Shown here piece after piece: positions 14,651 to 19,994 of a DNA stretch of 19,994 nt. How positions within the stretch are numbered: the stretch's first letter is position 1; the number at the start of each line of letters is the position of its first letter. The translations under genes were made by a program, and so were the position numbers. The notes under the pieces are model-generated. The model was not told where the DNA came from and did not search any database. It saw only the letters and a list, made by a program, of their open reading frames with translations. This stretch comes from an uncultured Caulobacteraceae bacterium (lineage in GTDB: Bacteria > Pseudomonadota > Alphaproteobacteria > Caulobacterales > TH1-2). The stretch spans positions 1 to 19,994 of the forward strand of contig CALBST010000257.1 in the NCBI GenBank assembly GCA_937967425.1, read 5' to 3'.

Positions 14651-14926
14651 TTAGGCCTTTCGCTTCGTCTTCTTCACTGCGGCGGCTTTGGCTTTTGGCT
14701 TGTTCTTCAACAAACGTGCGCCCGGTGCGTCGCCGTTGCTGATCTCGATATTTGCGGACGCGAACGCGGCTAGAATCTTGGCTGCGGTGCTGTCGCGCAT
14801 CGGCCGGCCATTCTCAAACTGAGTGATCGTTTCGAAGCTGACGCCAGATTCTGCGCCTAGCTCGCGCACGCCCCATTTCAGCAAGCCGCGCGCTGCTCTG
14901 CATGCCTCTGGCGTGAGCTTCACCAT
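14651..14926 (-). CDS. XRE-family transcriptional regulator, 91 aa
   Basis: A short Cro/C1-type DNA-binding protein. Residues 4-60 form the helix-turn-helix domain: LTPEACRAARGLLKWGVREL, then GAESGVSFETITQFENGRP, where the recognition helix resembles the usual S-x-x-T-I-x-x-x-E-x-G pattern, followed by TAAKILAAFASANIEI. The tail is lysine-rich (KPKAKAAAVKKTKRKA), which could add nonspecific DNA binding. ATG 14926 was chosen over an upstream in-frame start at 14986 because the domain begins there and GGAG plus AGGAC precede it. It diverges from the 15037 operon across a direct repeat, the usual layout for an autoregulated repressor. Confidence 0.88.
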   Translation of the reverse strand: MVKLTPEACRAARGLLKWGVRELGAESGVSFETITQFENGRPMRDSTAAKILAAFASANIEISNGDAPGARLLKNKPKAKAAAVKKTKRKA

Positions 14927-14955
14927 CCGTCCTGATCTCCGCAAACCTAGGGGCG

Positions 14956-15016
14956 AACCATAACAGTGTTGACGGAGTATTGACAACCAGACGGCCCAAC
15001 CATAACCATGTTGACG
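14956..15016. promoter_or_regulatory. Operator pair: 19-bp direct repeat spaced 42 bp
   Basis: AACCATAACAGTGTTGACG (14956-14974) recurs as AACCATAACCATGTTGACG (14998-15016), 17 of 19 bases identical. Start-to-start distance is 42 bp, four helical turns, so both sites face the same side. Each contains a small palindrome (AACAGTGTT, AACCATGTT). TTGACA (14980-14985) lies between them as a possible plus-strand -35. On the minus strand TTGTCA and TTATGG, 17 bp apart, could drive the XRE gene, with its -10 inside the first repeat. Binding by the adjacent XRE protein is inferred. Confidence 0.7.
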
Positions 15017-15036
15017 TTAGAGATTTGGGTAACGTC

Positions 15037-15315
15037 ATGGCACAGCGCAACCCTTGGGGCGGACAAATCAGCAAAGCGGCGGTGTTTTCCGTCGCTCGCA
15101 AAGTTGCCTCGCGGGATCGCCTGAGCTGGCCGCGTTCGCTGCGCCAAGCGCTCACCTGGGCGCGCTGGAAAGCCACGATGGAAGCGCCGGACGAGTTCGC
15201 GCAGCTGCGGGCCCGCGGGATTTACTCGCCGCGCGACACGTCGCCAGACGCCAAGGCGCATTTCGCGCGCCTCGCTCGCAATAGCGGCGGCTCGAATTGG
15301 TGGGGCGGTCGCTGA
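15037..15315 (+). CDS. Hypothetical protein, 92 aa
   Basis: First gene of the operon that diverges from the XRE regulator. ATG 15037 is preceded only by a weak AGAG site; an in-frame start at 14980 would lie inside the operator region. The protein is basic and tryptophan-rich (SWPRSLRQALTWARWKATM), with a middle part RARGIYSPRDTSP and a glycine-rich end SGGSNWWGGR. No domain is recognised. Its stop overlaps a 22-codon ORF (TGATG). Control by the XRE protein is inferred from the shared intergenic region. Confidence 0.65.
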   Translation: MAQRNPWGGQISKAAVFSVARKVASRDRLSWPRSLRQALTWARWKATMEAPDEFAQLRARGIYSPRDTSPDAKAHFARLARNSGGSNWWGGR

Positions 15316-15383
15316 TGCGCGCTCCGGTTCTCTCTCAATCGCTTTGTGATCGCGCGCTGCGCGACGTTTCGGAGGCTGTCTAA
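15315..15383 (+). CDS. 22-aa micro-ORF coupled at both ends
   Basis: ATG 15315 overlaps the preceding stop (TGATG) and its TAA overlaps the next start (TAATG), so it exactly bridges two genes. The product is MRAPVLSQSLCDRALRDVSE plus two residues, probably one amphipathic helix. GGAGG near its end is the ribosome site of the next gene. It may be a coupling device that keeps ribosomes moving into the 151-aa gene, or a small functional peptide. Confidence 0.45.
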   Translation: MRAPVLSQSLCDRALRDVSEAV

Positions 15384-15838
15384 TGTTCAACCTGCAAACC
15401 GCCGCGGGCTGGGACGCGCTTGGCGCGGCGTGGCGCGTGGCTGCGTCTAATGTTGACGCGGCTTGCGAGATTCACGGTGAGCGCGAACGAAGCGCCCACG
15501 AGGAAGCGGAAGCGATCGGCGCTCCCTGCGATGCTGACACATTCGGGGCGCAACGGGCGCGCAGCGCGGCCATTGATGCGATCAAGGCGCGCCACGGTGA
15601 GCCGGAAGCCGAAGCACTGCAGCGCGCGACGCTGGAAGTTGAAGGCGCGCTAATGGACGAGGCGCTTTCGCACCGCGCCCCAACGCTCGCCGCGTTCATG
15701 CTCAAGCTCGATATGGTGAGCGCGCGCGACAATTGGGGTTTCAACAATTTCGACCCGGACACATGGCCGCTTTTCCTGGCGGACGTGCGCCGCTTCGCGC
15801 TGCTCAAGACAACCCAAAAGAAGGAGGCCCGCCAATGA
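15383..15838 (+). CDS. Hypothetical protein, 151 aa (paralog of the Tat-exported neighbour)
   Basis: Predicted cytoplasmic and helical. The C-terminal stretch AAFMLKLDMVSARDNWG followed by LFLADVRRFALL parallels EALMVKLHLLGARYGI followed by ALISDVGRVL in the next protein, and the N-terminal halves share charged alanine-rich helices. The two are probably a duplicated pair, one without and one with an export signal. GGAGG lies just ahead of ATG 15383. The end overlaps the next start (ATGA). No function is known to me. Confidence 0.7.
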   Translation: MFNLQTAAGWDALGAAWRVAASNVDAACEIHGERERSAHEEAEAIGAPCDADTFGAQRARSAAIDAIKARHGEPEAEALQRATLEVEGALMDEALSHRAPTLAAFMLKLDMVSARDNWGFNNFDPDTWPLFLADVRRFALLKTTQKKEARQ

Positions 15839-16560
15839 CCACGCCGCGCCGTTCATTTCTCTCGGCTATCGCGCTTGCGCCGCTCGTGGGCGCTGTGAGC
15901 GCCGCGCCTGCAATGGCGCTTCCCGTCGATCCGGACCGTTCGGAGGCGGATTGGCTGGAGCACGGCTCCTGCAATGCCGATCCGGCTTTTGCCGCGCTCT
16001 GCGCCGAAGCGCTGCGCCACGAGGCGCGCTCTAACGCCGCTTGGACGCTGTATCAGGACGCGGAGGAAGCCGCACACGCAGGGACGCCGGACTTTCCGCC
16101 GTCCCTGGTCGTGCAATGCATAAAGCGTGACGATAGCGGCGCCATCGCGAAGCGATGGGAGGAGCGCTGGTCGCCTGAAATGGACCGCAAGGGCTTCCTG
16201 GGCGTTTTGCGGAATCTCGCGCACCGGGAAGCGCAAGCGCGGGGCATTCCCTACAGCAAAAGCCTGGAGGCCGATCTGCGCGCGCGCTTCGCGGGTTGGA
16301 CCGCAGCGCAAGCGCAGGCGCGCGCTGACTACATGGTGAGCGAGCTGGAGGCGGACTATGAGGCGGCGACGGACGCGGCTGGCGACGCGCTGACCGCCGT
16401 TCTCGATTATCAGCCGCGCAACGCTGAGGCGCTCATGGTCAAGTTGCATCTGCTCGGCGCGCGCTATGGCATCGCTAACGATAGCGAAGCGGACATGCAT
16501 TTGCCGTCCGGCCGTTACGTTGCGCTCATTTCTGACGTGGGGCGGGTACTGGCGTCCTGA
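15835..16560 (+). CDS. Tat-signal hypothetical protein, 241 aa
   Basis: The N-terminus TTPRRSFLSAIALAPLVGAV is a twin-arginine signal (RR at residues 5-6, then F-L), with likely cleavage near AAPAMA. The mature part is helical and charged. Several motifs near its end match the 151-aa protein upstream, so they appear to be paralogs. Tat export implies folding before transport. ATG 15835 overlaps the previous stop (ATGA), and AAGGAGG (15821-15827) is the ribosome site. A strong hairpin follows 19 bases after the stop, closing the operon. Substrate or partner is unknown. Confidence 0.75.
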   Translation: MTTPRRSFLSAIALAPLVGAVSAAPAMALPVDPDRSEADWLEHGSCNADPAFAALCAEALRHEARSNAAWTLYQDAEEAAHAGTPDFPPSLVVQCIKRDDSGAIAKRWEERWSPEMDRKGFLGVLRNLAHREAQARGIPYSKSLEADLRARFAGWTAAQAQARADYMVSELEADYEAATDAAGDALTAVLDYQPRNAEALMVKLHLLGARYGIANDSEADMHLPSGRYVALISDVGRVLAS

Positions 16561-16578
16561 TTTCTCCCCGTCAAACTC

Positions 16579-16602
16579 GGCCCCGCTGGCAACGGCGGGG
16601 CC
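16579..16602 (+). terminator. Strong GC hairpin closing the Tat-protein operon
   Basis: GGCCCCGC (16579-16586) pairs perfectly with GCGGGGCC (16595-16602) around an 8-base loop; TTCGCG follows. The stem is very stable, though the T run is short. It sits 19 bases after the stop of the 241-aa gene and ends the four-gene coupled operon. Confidence 0.75.
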
Positions 16603-16718
16603 TTCGCGCGGACCGTTAAGGTCGCTATTTACCAGTATGCGGAAGCGATCGTTGCTTTTGCTCGTCTGCCGACTCAGACGCCGGCGCTGCTTTTGGGAAC
16701 CGCCCCAAATACAGGGCA

Positions 16719-16747
16719 TTAGCCCTCGGTCGTGAATGTGCTATACT
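16719..16747 (+). promoter_or_regulatory. Promoter of the Panacea pair, placed for a leaderless mRNA
   Basis: TTAGCC (16719-16724) and TATACT (16742-16747) are 17 bp apart; the -10 is close to consensus, the -35 weak. A start site seven or eight bases past the -10 would be at or next to the ATG at 16755, and there is no ribosome site before that ATG. Leaderless translation would follow if this promoter is used. The segment 16603-16718 has no gene that I can support. Confidence 0.6.
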
Positions 16748-16754
16748 TGCCCAC

Positions 16755-17288
16755 ATGAACGCGGGCCGAAATTCCGACACGCTAGCGCAAGTTGCGCACT
16801 ACATCATCGCGCGCACGCCGCCTGAGATGCTAGGCGCGACTAAGTTGAACAAGGTTCTCTGGTTCGTTGACTGCTACGCCTATCGCAAATGGGGCAAGAG
16901 TCTCACAGGCTTGACGAACTACACCCGGCTGAAGAATGGACCCGTTCCAGATGGGCTGCATGAGGCGCTGCGCGAGTTGAAGGCAGACGGCAAGGTCATC
17001 GAAGAACCTCAAATCACGCCCGTGGGCACCCGGCGTGAGTTCATCTCGATACAAGAGCCCGATTTGTCTCACATGACGGCGGAACAAGTAGATCTGATCC
17101 ATCGCGTCATTGAGGCCATCCGGCCATTTTCCGCTCAGGGAGTTAGCAATCTCACCCACGACGCGTTGTGGGAAGAGTTGGCGGACGGCGCCTCAATGTC
17201 GGTTGCGGCTGGAAGCGTAAGGCCGGAGCCAATGAGCGACGATGCGTGGCGCTGGGCGCTGGGTGAAGCTCAGCGCATTGACGCCTAG
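16755..17288 (+). CDS. Panacea-domain (SocA/DUF4065) antitoxin
   Basis: A 177-aa protein with the Panacea/SocA fold. The N-terminal pattern is VAHYIIARTPPEMLGATKLN, then KVLWFVDCYAYRKWGKSLTG and TRLKNGPVPDGLHEAL; the K-L-N-K-L-L-[YF]-[FW]-D and G-P-V-P signatures are those of the family. SocA of Caulobacter is an adaptor antitoxin; Panacea domains are a general antitoxin module that pairs with unrelated toxins by direct binding. The toxin candidate starts three bases past its stop. The C-terminal region (about 110-177) carries VDLIHRVIEAI and a tryptophan-rich end. It lies after a terminator and has its own promoter. Confidence 0.85.
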   Translation: MNAGRNSDTLAQVAHYIIARTPPEMLGATKLNKVLWFVDCYAYRKWGKSLTGLTNYTRLKNGPVPDGLHEALRELKADGKVIEEPQITPVGTRREFISIQEPDLSHMTAEQVDLIHRVIEAIRPFSAQGVSNLTHDALWEELADGASMSVAAGSVRPEPMSDDAWRWALGEAQRIDA

Positions 17289-17291
17289 CGC

Positions 17292-17609
17292 ATGTTGTTT
17301 GCTAAGCCAGAGGGTGGCTTTCGGTGGACAGAGGCGCCAAAGGCGGCGCAGGAGATTGACGCTGCTTGTGAGCGCTGGCCCGGCCTCAGAACTCACTGGC
17401 TAGCGATTCAGCAGCGCCTGGTGCACACCGCGGCGCGTGAGGGACAAGCAATCCCCGTGCACGCAGGCCTATTTGGAATTCAGTTTCCTGCCACTGAAAT
17501 CGCGCCGGGTTTGAACCTCGTCTATCAGCTCAAGGGCGATACGCTAACGATGCATTCGGTGGTCATATCAGAGGAGCCGCGCTCAACATCTGAGGATGGC
17601 ATAGGGTGA
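17292..17609 (+). CDS. Candidate toxin of the Panacea pair, 105 aa
   Basis: Directly follows the Panacea gene with a three-base gap, the place where its toxin is normally encoded. The protein ends with a beta-rich segment, ATEIAPGLNLVYQLKGDTLT then MHSVVI, resembling the core strands of RelE/ParE-like toxins (a strand with V-Y-x-L, a hairpin, then a final strand). The N-terminal half is helical (AAQEIDAACERWPGLRTHWL) and differs from typical RelE. Catalytic residues cannot be fixed by eye. Toxin identity rests on context plus a weak fold impression; it could be a new Panacea partner. Confidence 0.6.
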   Translation: MLFAKPEGGFRWTEAPKAAQEIDAACERWPGLRTHWLAIQQRLVHTAAREGQAIPVHAGLFGIQFPATEIAPGLNLVYQLKGDTLTMHSVVISEEPRSTSEDGIG

Positions 17610-17663
17610 GTAAACCGCTGACGACTTGATCTCCTGTGGGTCACAAACCAATTTCCGTCACGC

Positions 17664-17936
17664 ATGGGGTCGTCTTGGGAGGCGACCGTGGGAAGCAAGA
17701 TCACGATAGGCGAGGCTCGCGCGGGCGGCGCTGAGAGCTTCTTGGTGAGCTGCATGGGCGCGCCGATCGCATCCGGTGGCTGCCGCCATTCCAGCGAGAT
17801 CACGATGATGCTCGCGGTCGCGCTTTGGGGCCAAGGCCGGCGGCTTGATGACTTGCGCCTGCGCTGCTCACTGTGCGGATCGCGGAAGATCGAAGTTCGC
17901 CCCTGTTACGACAATGCTCCGGGGCGAAAGACGTAG
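17664..17936 (+). CDS. Small zinc-ribbon-like protein, 90 aa
   Basis: The C-terminal half has a probable zinc site: C-R-H near residue 40 (GGCRHSSEITM) and C-x-x-C later (LRCSLCGSRKIEVRP). This arrangement, with the end C-G-S-x-x-I-x-V-R-P, is common in short alphaproteobacterial proteins of unknown function. ATG 17664 opens the frame; GTG 17688 has a better ribosome site (GGGAGG) and would give 82 aa. It lies 54 bp after the toxin candidate. It could be a DNA- or RNA-binding adaptor, by analogy with other small zinc ribbons. Confidence 0.65.
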   Translation: MGSSWEATVGSKITIGEARAGGAESFLVSCMGAPIASGGCRHSSEITMMLAVALWGQGRRLDDLRLRCSLCGSRKIEVRPCYDNAPGRKT

Positions 17937-17953
17937 TTTCGCACGATCACACG

Positions 17954-18142
17954 CTAACTGGGCCGGGCGATAATCTCGAACGAAACCTGTTCGCCGCAGT
18001 GCGCCTCCAATGCTGCTGGCAGCGCCGCCTCAAGCACTGCGATGCTTGGCCCTATGAGAAAGAACTCGGGCTCCAGCAGATCCGGCGATCCCGCGCCGAA
18101 GCCTTCTTGCTCGGGAATGATGATCACACGGATACGGCGCAT
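17954..18142 (-). CDS. Small hypothetical protein, 62 aa
   Basis: Short protein with RIRVIIIPEQEGFGAGSPDL followed by a helix (SIAVLEAALPAALEAHCG) and a final strand VSFEIIARP. The strand-helix-strand order loosely recalls HicB-like or DUF1902 proteins, but I would not assign a family. It lies 31 bp downstream of the 229-aa gene and is probably cotranscribed. The ribosome site is weak. Convergent with the zinc-ribbon gene. Confidence 0.55.
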   Translation of the reverse strand: MRRIRVIIIPEQEGFGAGSPDLLEPEFFLIGPSIAVLEAALPAALEAHCGEQVSFEIIARPS

Positions 18143-18173
18143 GCGTCCAATCTAGCGCAGTCTCGCGCAGGAA

Positions 18174-18863
18174 TCAGTCGGCATGTTCGCCTGCCATTGC
18201 GACGAGCGCGCCGGCAATGGCTTCCGTTCGGCCGCGCCACATGAAGCCAAACTGAGCTTCGCTTGTGGGCATAGGAATGAAACCTAGCTCGCGTTCGTAG
18301 AAGCGCATCAAGGCGCGCTGACGCCGCTCCCAGGTTCCCAAGGGATGCGCATCTTCGTCTCGATCATCGACGGGGTAAGCGATCAGCACTGCGATGCCGT
18401 GGTTCGGAGCGATGCTTGGCAATATCGCGTCGAACGCGCCGCGATAGTCTAGCCGCGTGCGATAATGCGGCGCGATCCAAGCGCCTGTGCAGAGCACAAT
18501 CGGGCCGTAGTCGGCCGGCGTTACAAACGAGCCGCCCCAGTAAGCGCGCATCGCCTCGACTGCGTTGCCGTTCTGCACCGCGAGCCCGTCAGCTTCGAGC
18601 CAGAAATCTTCCCAATAGAGGCCGGGGTCTAGGTCGTATTCCTCCAGCGTCATCAGCGCGACGCGTTCGCCGCCTGCGTGGAGCCATCCGACACTGCTGC
18701 GGTGCTTGATCTTGGGCGCGTCCGGTTCGTCGGAATAGTGCTCGTGATAGAAGCGTGAACGCCAGAAGCGAGCTTCGCCGGCGGGTGTGCTGATACGGAT
18801 GGGATAGCGTCGGCGCGTGTGCGCTTCTTCCTGCCTCACAATCTCGGGACGAAGCGCGCGCAT
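18174..18863 (-). CDS. Hypothetical protein, 229 aa
   Basis: A soluble protein without a recognised domain. The middle has HRSSVGWLHAGGERVALMTL and DPGLYWEDFWLEADGLAV, then PIVLCTGAWIAPHYRTR and GIAVLIAYPVDDRDED, suggesting an alpha/beta fold with a buried core. ERRQRALMRFYERELGF near the C-terminus resembles the last helix of GNAT acetyltransferases (R-x-x-A-L-x-x-F-Y-x-x-x-G-F), so an N-acyltransferase is a reasonable guess and no more. The upstream region holds a cluster of TGCGCA repeats. It appears to be a chromosomal or accessory gene outside the element's core. Confidence 0.75.
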   Translation of the reverse strand: MRALRPEIVRQEEAHTRRRYPIRISTPAGEARFWRSRFYHEHYSDEPDAPKIKHRSSVGWLHAGGERVALMTLEEYDLDPGLYWEDFWLEADGLAVQNGNAVEAMRAYWGGSFVTPADYGPIVLCTGAWIAPHYRTRLDYRGAFDAILPSIAPNHGIAVLIAYPVDDRDEDAHPLGTWERRQRALMRFYERELGFIPMPTSEAQFGFMWRGRTEAIAGALVAMAGEHAD

Positions 18864-18929
18864 TGCGCGGCTTTAACAATGCCTAACGTTCGGCGCCAAT
18901 GAATGAGCGTTCATGCGGTGGAGCTAGCG

Positions 18930-19010
18930 TGCGCACTCTGCGCACATTTCCTTGCAAATGCTGGCGCGGCTGATCGGCTGCAAAGTGCGCACTTGCGCAC
19001 CCAATGCGCA
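18930..19010. repeat. Cluster of TGCGCA palindromes upstream of the 229-aa gene
   Basis: Five copies of the 6-bp palindrome TGCGCA occur at 18930, 18939, 18986, 18994 and 19005, four of them extended to TGCGCAC. They form two groups (a pair, then a triple) separated by about 40 bp. They lie between the start of the 229-aa gene and the stop of the lipoprotein gene. This could be the binding region of a regulator of the minus-strand gene pair; short GC palindromes are common in such DNA, so chance is possible. Confidence 0.45.
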
Positions 19011-19016
19011 GGCTCG

Positions 19017-19412
19017 TTAGGGAAGGCGTGAACGCGACGCCACCTCACCGCGGCAGGGCGCGATAGCTCCGACGACCAGATATGCGAGATAGTCTCGCGC
19101 AACGTCGTGGTCGCGCTCGTGGCTGGCGCTTGCAGCAATTTCTACTGCCTCGCTGTAGCCAAACGGACTCGGTGGCGATTGGTTTTCCCATCGGGCCGGC
19201 AGGTCTCGCAGCACGCAATTGATCAGTTCGGCTTTCGCGTCGTCGGCTAGAGGTGTTGTGTATTGGATCTGGTCGCCTTCAACCGCGAGCGTCACCAAGT
19301 GACGGGCTTTTGCGTTCTCCTGCGCGGGTGGCGGAGGGCGCGTTGCTTCTAGGCCGCAAGCGACGAGCAACAGAAGTGTGGTGAGCGCGCCCAAGCGCGT
19401 CATGTTCAGCAT
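19017..19412 (-). CDS. Putative lipoprotein, 131 aa
   Basis: The N-terminus ends its hydrophobic stretch at a lipobox, LLLLVACG, so the protein should be lipidated at that cysteine (residue 19) and anchored in a membrane facing the periplasm. A proline-rich linker follows, then a mixed alpha/beta region with two more cysteines (LINCVLRDLP and AIAPCRGEV) that may form a disulfide. The start at 19412 or the ATG at 19403 are both possible; the second gives a more compact signal. It begins 17 bp after the upstream membrane-protein gene, so the two are likely one operon. No family is recognised. Confidence 0.7.
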   Translation of the reverse strand: MLNMTRLGALTTLLLLVACGLEATRPPPPAQENAKARHLVTLAVEGDQIQYTTPLADDAKAELINCVLRDLPARWENQSPPSPFGYSEAVEIAASASHERDHDVARDYLAYLVVGAIAPCRGEVASRSRLP

Positions 19413-19429
19413 GTTCCAGTGTCCCGATC

Positions 19430-19994
19430 CTAAAGTCGGCCGCCACGCGCAATCACATCCTCAAGGACCACATACAAGGGCGAGGGCCAAACAACCCCTT
19501 CGCTCGCCGCCGCCTTCACTCTATCAAGCACATGGGAGGCACTGATTACGCTGTCTGAGTGCATGCTCTGATAGGTCGTCAGCATACTCGCGAGGATCTT
19601 GTTCGCTATCTCTCGCGCTCGACGCCAGCTGATCCACCGAGCCGGCAGGGTCAGCACGTCCCAGATGACGATTAGGGCGCCGATCAGGCTCGCCGCGCCT
19701 ACAACCCAACCGCTCCAGCCACCCTGAGGATCAAGGTAGCTTGTGCCAATCAAGCTAAGCCAAATCACGCCGATGACGACCACGATCTCGATGAACGTAG
19801 TGAGGAGCGGGTGCATCTGCCTCATCGGCGATTGAGAAGGTATGCCTGGCACTGTGTAAGGGTGAAACACCTCGCTCACATACTGGTACATCTCCAGTGC
19901 AATGAGCATGTCCACCAAAACGCGATCGTACAGGGCGCTCTGAACCGCGCCGGGAATCTCGGAGGGCTCCGGGTTTGAGTCACGCGGCCATAGC
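19430..19994 (-). CDS. Membrane protein with two spans (5' end outside window)
   Basis: The frame stays open to the window edge: before the in-frame GTG at 19918 the translation continues upstream as SEIPGAVQSALYDRVL, which reads as real protein, so the start lies beyond 19994. At least 187 aa are visible. Two membrane helices are clear (FIEIVVVIGVIWLSLIG and VVGAASLIGALIVIWDVL), followed by a basic amphipathic stretch (ARWISWRRAREIANKI) and a soluble C-terminal part. No family is recognised. It is followed closely by the lipoprotein gene. Confidence 0.65.
   Translation of the reverse strand, partial: LWPRDSNPEPSEIPGAVQSALYDRVLVDMLIALEMYQYVSEVFHPYTVPGIPSQSPMRQMHPLLTTFIEIVVVIGVIWLSLIGTSYLDPQGGWSGWVVGAASLIGALIVIWDVLTLPARWISWRRAREIANKILASMLTTYQSMHSDSVISASHVLDRVKAAASEGVVWPSPLYVVLEDVIARGGRL

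Larger units (their letters stand above)
55..16602. mobile_element. Integrated element at tRNA-Ser (left end clear, right end not found)
   Basis: A P4-type integrase lies directly downstream of a tRNA 3' end, the usual arrangement of tRNA-targeted islands, prophages and satellites. It is followed by primase, DUF3987 ATPase and virion-internal-like genes, all on the plus strand. I looked for a second copy of the T-arm and acceptor end (GGTTCGAATCCCTCCGTCTC) on both strands and found only chance 8-bp matches. The right boundary given here is therefore the last terminator after the coupled plus-strand genes, not a real attachment site. The toxin-antitoxin pair and the genes beyond it may also belong to the element. 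Confidence 0.5.

Overview
The window looks like high-GC alphaproteobacterial DNA. A Caulobacterales- or Hyphomonadaceae-like source is my impression only. Grounds for this are the heavy third-position G/C in all confident genes, an alphaproteobacterial style of primase, DUF3987 and small-protein replication operon, a Tat-exported protein, and a SocA/Panacea-type antitoxin. It begins in the 3' half of a class II tRNA-Ser gene. A tyrosine recombinase starts about 130 bp past the CCA, so the left end of an integrated element sits in or next to that tRNA.

Layout. (1) 1-1490: tRNA-Ser 3' end and integrase. (2) 1491-6998: a leader with a cluster of TGCCAA repeats, an unknown 234-aa protein, a small winged-helix (AlpA/excisionase-like) protein, then an overlapping chain of two small unknown genes, a CHC2/Toprim primase, a DUF3987 P-loop protein and two more unknown genes. 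(3) 6995-14200: a run of overlapping genes that read like the internal-virion (DNA ejection) proteins of a podovirus. It holds two paralogous low-complexity proteins, two paralogous beta-rich proteins, very short coupled ORFs, a 267-aa and a 910-aa internal-virion-like protein, and a lysozyme-like transglycosylase. I see no terminase, portal, capsid, scaffold or tail gene. (4) 14204-16602: an exported protein and an XRE regulator on the minus strand, diverging from a coupled operon of four plus-strand genes. A 19-bp direct repeat, two copies 42 bp apart, lies between them; a strong terminator hairpin follows. (5) 16719-17609: a probable Panacea toxin-antitoxin pair with a promoter placed for a leaderless mRNA. 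(6) 17664-19994: small zinc-binding, hypothetical, lipoprotein and membrane-protein genes that look like ordinary chromosome or accessory DNA. The last gene runs off the right edge.

How it fits together. Start and stop codons overlap (ATGA, GTGA, TTGA, TGATG, TAATG) almost without a break from 3100 to 12996, so replication and ejection-type genes appear to be made from one coupled transcript. An element with its own integrase, primase and replication ATPase plus ejection proteins and a murein-cutting enzyme, but no visible capsid, could be a phage satellite or a decayed prophage. The right attachment site was not found, so structural genes beyond the window cannot be excluded.

Least expected details: a C-terminal D-x-W-E-x-(Y/F) signature on three proteins of the ejection cluster, one only 18 aa long; a recurring N-terminal (L/I)FG motif in four proteins of the same cluster; and an antisense membrane/coiled-coil ORF crossing the end of the 910-aa gene.
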